This document shows, one piece after another, positions 49,417 to 54,092 of a stretch of DNA of 54,092 nt. The DNA is from Micrococcales bacterium 73-13 (GTDB lineage: Bacteria; Actinomycetota; Actinomycetes; Actinomycetales; Microbacteriaceae), in contig MKVN01000029.1 of assembly GCA_001898855.1 (NCBI GenBank), positions 68,479 through 122,570 of the forward strand. The letters are read 5' to 3'. Below the pieces are notes generated by a model, which made no database searches, was not told the DNA's origin, and saw nothing but the letters and a program-made list of their open reading frames with translations. How positions within the stretch are numbered: the stretch's first letter is position 1; every line of letters begins with the position of its first letter. The position numbers and the translations under genes were made by a program.

Positions 49417-49908
49417 CTAGCGTCGGGCGTCGCCCCGGGCCCGCAGCCCGCGCAGGATGATCGCGGTCTCCAGCGCCGCGTGCGCCGCCTCCGCGCCCTT
49501 GTCCTCGCGGGAGCCGGGCAGCCCTGCCCGGTCCAGCCCCTGCTGCTCGTCGTCCAGCGTGAGCACCCCGAAGCCGACCGGCTTGCCGGTCTCCAGCGCG
49601 ACCCGGGTCAGGCCGCTCGTGGCCGCGTCGGCGACGAAGTCGAAGTGCGGGGTGCCGCCGCGCACGATGACGCCGAGCGCGACGACGGCGTCGGCGCCGG
49701 CCTCGAGCGCGGCCTTCGCGACCACCGGCAGCTCGAAGGAGCCGGACACCCGGACGAGCTCGACGCCCGCGCCGGACGCCTCGAGCACGCGCCGCGCGCC
49801 CGCGATGAGTCCATCGGTGATCGCCTCGTGCCAGCGCCCGGCGACGATCGTCACCGCGACACCGGTGCCGTCCAGCTCGGTCAGCTCGGTCCGCCCCGCT
49901 CCGCTCAT
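49417..49908 (-). CDS. ribH: 6,7-dimethyl-8-ribityllumazine synthase
   Basis: 163 residues, near the family norm. It joins the ribitylaminouracil and dihydroxybutanone phosphate to lumazine, the substrate of riboflavin synthase. The motif VSGSFELPVVAKAALEAGADAVVALGVIVRGGTPHFDFVADAATSGL includes the catalytic histidine in GGTPHFDFV. The C-terminal GFGVLTLDDEQQGLDRAG is standard. Last gene of the rib operon. ATG 49908 overlaps the ribBA stop by 4 bp. Confidence 0.96.
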   Translation of the reverse strand: MSGAGRTELTELDGTGVAVTIVAGRWHEAITDGLIAGARRVLEASGAGVELVRVSGSFELPVVAKAALEAGADAVVALGVIVRGGTPHFDFVADAATSGLTRVALETGKPVGFGVLTLDDEQQGLDRAGLPGSREDKGAEAAHAALETAIILRGLRARGDARR

Positions 49909-51167
49909 GCCCCGTCCTCCGTCCGCTCGGCCAGTCTCGCCAGGTCCTCGTCGCTCGGGAAGCGATGCCCGAGCCGGTCGCGCTTCGCGCCGAGGTAGCC
50001 CCGATTCTCCTCCCGGACGCCGACCAGCATCGGCACCATCTCGGCCACCTCGATGCCGTGCTCGGTCAGCTGCTCGACCTTGTCCGGGTTGTTCGTCATC
50101 AGCCGCACCCGGGTCGCGCCGAGGTCGGCGAGGATGCCGGCGGCGCCGCCGAAGTCGCGGCGGTCGGCCGGCAGTCCGAGCGCGGTGTTCGCGTCGACGG
50201 TGTCGAGCCCGTCCTCCTGCAGCCGGTACGCGCGCAGCTTGTCGACGAGCCCGATGCCGCGGCCCTCGTGGCCGCGCAGGTAGACGACGACGCCGCCCTC
50301 GGCGGCGATGCGCTGGATCGCCGCATCCAGCTGCGGCCCGCACTCGCACTTCAGCGAGCCGAACGCCTCGCCGGTCAGGCACTCGGAGTGCACCCGGACC
50401 AGCGGCGTCTCCGGGATCGGGTCGGCGATGAGCGCCACGTGGTCGTGCCCGGTGACCGCGTCGCGGTAGGCGCGCACCCGCAGCAGGCCGTGCTCGGTCG
50501 GCATGTCCGCCTCGGCGCGCAGCGAGACGCGCGGCCGCTGGACCTCCTCGGCGTGCACCTCGCGCCCGGAGACGAACGCGATGAGGTCGGCGATGGTGAC
50601 GACCGGCAGGCCGCGCTCCTCGCCGAGCTCGAGGATCTCCGGCAGCCGCATCATCGAGCCGTCGTCGGTGACCAGCTCGCCGATCGCGCCCACCGGCGGC
50701 AGGCCGGCGAGCCGCACCAGCTCGACGGCCGCCTCGGTGTGCCCGGCGCGCTCGCGGACGCCGCCGTCGACGGCGCGCAGCGGCAGGATGTGGCCGGGGC
50801 GGATGAGGTCGGCCGGGCCCGAGTCCGGGTCGGCGAGCACGTTGAGCGTGCGGGCGCGGTCCGCGGCGCTGATCCCGGTGGTCACGCCGAACGCGGCGTC
50901 GACGGACACCGTGTAGGCCGTGCTCTTGGGGTCCTGGTTCACCGCGACCATCGGGGGCAGGTCGAGCCGGTCGGCGAGGTCCCGCGGCATCGGGGCGCAC
51001 AGGTAGCCGGAGGTGACGCGGACCATCCAGGCGAGCGTCTCCGGCGTCGCCAGCGCGGCGGACACGATGACGTCGCCCTCGTTCTCGCGGTCGGCGTCGT
51101 CGACCACGAGCACGGGCCTGCCCTCGCGGAGCGCCTCGAGCGCATCGGGGATGGTGGCGAGCGGCAT
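49905..51167 (-). CDS. ribBA: bifunctional 3,4-dihydroxy-2-butanone-4-phosphate synthase / GTP cyclohydrolase II
   Basis: 420 residues. The N-terminal DHBP synthase (about 1-200) shows DDADRENEGDVIV and HILPLRAVDGGVRERAGHTEAAVEL. The C-terminal GTP cyclohydrolase II (about 205-400) has HSECLTGEAFGSLKCECGPQL, with the three zinc cysteines, and LRGHEGRGIGL. It supplies both precursors for the lumazine synthase. Two ATGs stand in tandem (51170 and 51167). 51167 places GGAGG at a better 5-nt distance. The start overlaps the ribE stop. Confidence 0.96.
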   Translation of the reverse strand: MPLATIPDALEALREGRPVLVVDDADRENEGDVIVSAALATPETLAWMVRVTSGYLCAPMPRDLADRLDLPPMVAVNQDPKSTAYTVSVDAAFGVTTGISAADRARTLNVLADPDSGPADLIRPGHILPLRAVDGGVRERAGHTEAAVELVRLAGLPPVGAIGELVTDDGSMMRLPEILELGEERGLPVVTIADLIAFVSGREVHAEEVQRPRVSLRAEADMPTEHGLLRVRAYRDAVTGHDHVALIADPIPETPLVRVHSECLTGEAFGSLKCECGPQLDAAIQRIAAEGGVVVYLRGHEGRGIGLVDKLRAYRLQEDGLDTVDANTALGLPADRRDFGGAAGILADLGATRVRLMTNNPDKVEQLTEHGIEVAEMVPMLVGVREENRGYLGAKRDRLGHRFPSDEDLARLAERTEDGA

Positions 51168-51763
51168 CATGCCCTCCCGGTCTCGTGCAGGCGCGCGACA
51201 TGGCGCGCGAGGATGTCGGTCTCGATGTTGACCCGGTCGCCGACGGCGAGCCGGCCGAGCGTCGTCGCCTCGAGCGTCTCGGGGATGAGCGAGACCTCGA
51301 ACCAGTCGTCGCCGGCGTCGCTGACGGTCAGGCTCACGCCCTCGACGGCGATCGAGCCCTTCCGCACCACGAGCGGGGCGTGCTCGGGGTCGAGGGAGCA
51401 CCGCAGCACCCGCCAGCGATCGCCGGGCCGGATCTCGAGCACCTCGCCGGTGGCGTCGACGTGGCCCTGCACGATGTGCCCGCCGAGGCGCGCGTCGGCG
51501 CGCAGCGCCCGCTCGACGTTGACCCGGTCGCCGGGCTCGCGCGCGCCGATCGTCGTGACGTCGAGCGTCTCGCGCATCACATCGGCGTCGAACCAGTCGC
51601 CGCCCCAGCCGACCACGGTGAGGCAGACCCCGCTGACGGCGATCGATGCGCCGTGCTCGACGTCCTCGACGACGAGCGGGGAGCGGACCGTGATCCGGGC
51701 GCCGTCGCCGCTCGGCCGGATCGCGACGACCTCCCCGACCTCCTCGATGAGTCCCGTGAACAT
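51167..51763 (-). CDS. ribE: riboflavin synthase, alpha chain
   Basis: 198 residues, containing the tandem repeated barrels expected. MFTGLIEEVGEVV is the family N-terminus, and the repeat is seen in GASIAVSGVCLTVV (about 38-51) and GSIAVEGVSLTVSDAGDDWFEVSLIPETLEATTLG (about 134-168). It converts two lumazines into riboflavin and the diaminouracil. ATG 51763 is one base after the ribD stop. The gene is between ribD and ribBA. Confidence 0.97.
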   Translation of the reverse strand: MFTGLIEEVGEVVAIRPSGDGARITVRSPLVVEDVEHGASIAVSGVCLTVVGWGGDWFDADVMRETLDVTTIGAREPGDRVNVERALRADARLGGHIVQGHVDATGEVLEIRPGDRWRVLRCSLDPEHAPLVVRKGSIAVEGVSLTVSDAGDDWFEVSLIPETLEATTLGRLAVGDRVNIETDILARHVARLHETGRA

Positions 51764-51764
51764 C

Positions 51765-52856
51765 TCAGCGTCCCCTTCCGTCCTCAGGAGCAGCGCGCCC
51801 TTCGCGTGCGTGCCGCACGCCGACCCCTCCGGGCTCCCGGTCAGCGGGGGCGGAGCGCAAGGCGAGGGCGAGGTCGGGGCCGAGGCGGCGGACCTCGCGC
51901 AGCTCGAGGTCGATCGCGTCGCCGATCGCGGCGATCCCGAGGTCGCCGATCGCGGTCGCCGGGCCGCCGAGCAGCTTCGGCGCGAGGTAGACGGCGAGCT
52001 CGTCCGCCAGGCCCTCGCGCAGGATCGAGGTGGTCAGCCGGGGGCCGGCCTCGACCAGCACCCGCGCCGCGCCGCGCCGCCACAGCTCGTCGAGCACCTC
52101 GGCGAGCGGTCGGTCGCCGGCCTCGACGAGCCCGGCGGGGTGCCGGCGCAGCGCGGCGCCCGCGGGCACCGGCCGTGCGCCGACGACGACGGGCAGCGGC
52201 TGATGGGGGAGCAGGGCGCCGTCGTCGTCGCGCGCGGTGAGGGCCGGATCGTCGGCGAGCACGGTGCCGGTCCCGGTGAGGATCGCGTCCGACTCCGCGC
52301 GCAGGCGGTGCCCGTCGCGGCGAGCGTCCGGTCCGGTGATCCACCGGCTCGTGCCGTCCGCCGCCGCCGCGCGGCCATCGATCGTCGCCGCCCACTTGAC
52401 GGTCACCCAGGGCCGCGCCCGTCGCGCCGCGGTCAGCCAGGGCCCGAGCAGCGCGTCGGCCTCGTCGGCGAGGACGCCGGAGACGACCTCGACCCCGGCC
52501 GCGCGCAGTCGCTCCGCGCCGCCGCCCGCCTCCGGGCCGGGGTCGTCGACGGCGTAGACGACGCGTCGGATCCCGGCGGCCGCGAGCGCCTCCGCGCAGG
52601 GTCCGGTCCTCCCGGTGTGGGCGCACGGCTCGAGGGTCACCACGGCGGTGTGCGCGGCGCCCTCGGGGGCACGGGAGAGGGCGTCGACCTCGGCGTGCGG
52701 GGTCCCGGCGCCGCGGTGCCAGCCCTCGGCGATGGGGCGCTCGTCGGCGTCCAGGAGCACGCAGCCGACCTGCGGGTTGCCACCGGTCAGCGGGCCCCGC
52801 GCAGCGAGCTCGAGGGTGCGCCGCATCGCCGCCACGATCCTGGCGTCGGCATCCAT
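51765..52856 (-). CDS. ribD: bifunctional deaminase/reductase
   Basis: 363 residues. The deaminase domain (about 1-145) has the zinc histidine and glutamate in GTPHAEVDAL and two cysteines in EPCAHTGRTGPC. The reductase part (about 145-350) contains TVKWAATIDGRAAAADGTSRWITGPDARRDGHRLRAESDAILTG. It converts the first GTP-derived pyrimidine to 5-amino-6-ribitylamino-uracil phosphate. First gene of the rib operon, directly behind an FMN riboswitch. ATG 52856 follows GGGAGGCG. Confidence 0.95.
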   Translation of the reverse strand: MDADARIVAAMRRTLELAARGPLTGGNPQVGCVLLDADERPIAEGWHRGAGTPHAEVDALSRAPEGAAHTAVVTLEPCAHTGRTGPCAEALAAAGIRRVVYAVDDPGPEAGGGAERLRAAGVEVVSGVLADEADALLGPWLTAARRARPWVTVKWAATIDGRAAAADGTSRWITGPDARRDGHRLRAESDAILTGTGTVLADDPALTARDDDGALLPHQPLPVVVGARPVPAGAALRRHPAGLVEAGDRPLAEVLDELWRRGAARVLVEAGPRLTTSILREGLADELAVYLAPKLLGGPATAIGDLGIAAIGDAIDLELREVRRLGPDLALALRSAPADREPGGVGVRHAREGRAAPEDGRGR

Positions 52857-52870
52857 CGCTCGCCTCCCAT

Positions 52871-53000
52871 GCGCCTCTCCTCCGGACTTCGACGGACTGC
52901 GCCGTCATCACCGTCGGCGCTGGAGTTCCACCAGCTCGGGCCCTCGGAGAGGGCTTCGCGGACTGTCACCGCCGGTTCGGAATTCCACCGACCCTGGAGC
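52871..53000 (-). ncRNA. FMN riboswitch (RFN element)
   Basis: Reading the minus strand from 53000, the conserved blocks of the RFN element follow in order: the opening GCTCCAGGG, GGTGGAATTCCGAACCGGCGGT, AGTCCGCGA, a variable stem with AGCCCTCTCCGAGGGC, GCTGGTGGAACTCCAGCGCCGACGGT, and AGTCCGGAGGAGAG, which closes the basal stem. FMN binding is expected to lower expression of the ribD operon. The element ends 14 bases before the ribD start codon and includes the GGAGAGG region, suggesting control at translation initiation or by sequestration of the GGGAGGCG site. Confidence 0.95.
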
Positions 53001-53013
53001 ATGTTGCTGGACG

Positions 53014-53042
53014 AGTGTAACGCCGATCGGCGAGGGCTGTTC
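53014..53042 (-). promoter_or_regulatory. candidate promoter of the rib operon
   Basis: On the minus strand TACACT (53014-53019) is a -10 box with GAACAG (53037-53042) 17 bp upstream. A transcript from here would start just before the riboswitch at 53000. No stronger pair is visible in the gap to trpS. Confidence 0.5.
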
Positions 53043-53064
53043 CCGCCCGCCCGGCTCCTCCGCG

Positions 53065-54090
<1,026 letters not shown>

Positions 54091-54092
54091 GC

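Overview
This 54 kb window is very GC-rich DNA from an actinobacterium, most likely a member of the Microbacteriaceae or a close relative. The evidence is gene order (Tad pilus tail, topA, tmk, DNA polymerase III delta-prime), frequent GTG/TTG starts, many genes with a TANNNT box 6-8 nt before the start codon and no ribosome binding site (leaderless style), and the complete absence of phage, IS or CRISPR signals. No RNA other than one tRNA-Thr(CGT) and one FMN riboswitch was found. The species assignment is inference.

Layout. 1-6.8 kb is core chromosome: the end of a TadE-like pilus operon, topA, tmk, a delta-prime clamp-loader gene and a secreted S33-family peptidase lipoprotein. 6.9-13.6 kb is a LIV-type ABC importer (two permeases, lipoprotein receptor, two ATPases) translationally coupled in part and followed by an unusual triple-RidA protein. 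A convergent TetR regulator is separated from it by a perfect bidirectional hairpin that contains both stop codons. 13.6-22.3 kb holds tRNA-Thr, a DUF3500 protein, a NimT/CynX-type MFS transporter, a variant P-type ATPase, a 21-residue lysine peptide, an HTH protein with a histone-H1-like tail, and an SLC13-type transporter.

22.3-42.1 kb is an aromatic-acid island. A MarR/SDR/amidohydrolase/MaoC set resembles the couR-couNOM genes for beta-oxidative hydroxycinnamate side-chain removal, yielding 4-hydroxybenzoate. PobA converts that to protocatechuate, and a second flavin hydroxylase (MobA-like, with a MarR partner) converts 3-hydroxybenzoate to the same compound. pcaHGBDC and pcaIJF then complete the beta-ketoadipate pathway to succinyl-CoA and acetyl-CoA. 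Several IclR/MarR regulators lie beside their targets, and clear palindromic operators can be read at most of the promoters. No hydroxycinnamoyl-CoA ligase is present in the window.

42.1-54.1 kb returns to general functions: an ABC exporter half-transporter, a Pit phosphate transporter with a small membrane protein, a three-gene ABC-2 efflux system, an MHS-family symporter, the riboflavin operon ribD-ribE-ribBA-ribH behind an FMN riboswitch, and trpS.

The items most worth follow-up are the triple-RidA protein in which only the middle domain keeps the usual substrate arginine, the lysine-peptide/HTH-lysine-tail gene pair, the shortened PcaR-like regulator, the paired CouR-type operators overlapping two divergent promoters, and the 20-bp perfect palindrome in front of mobA.
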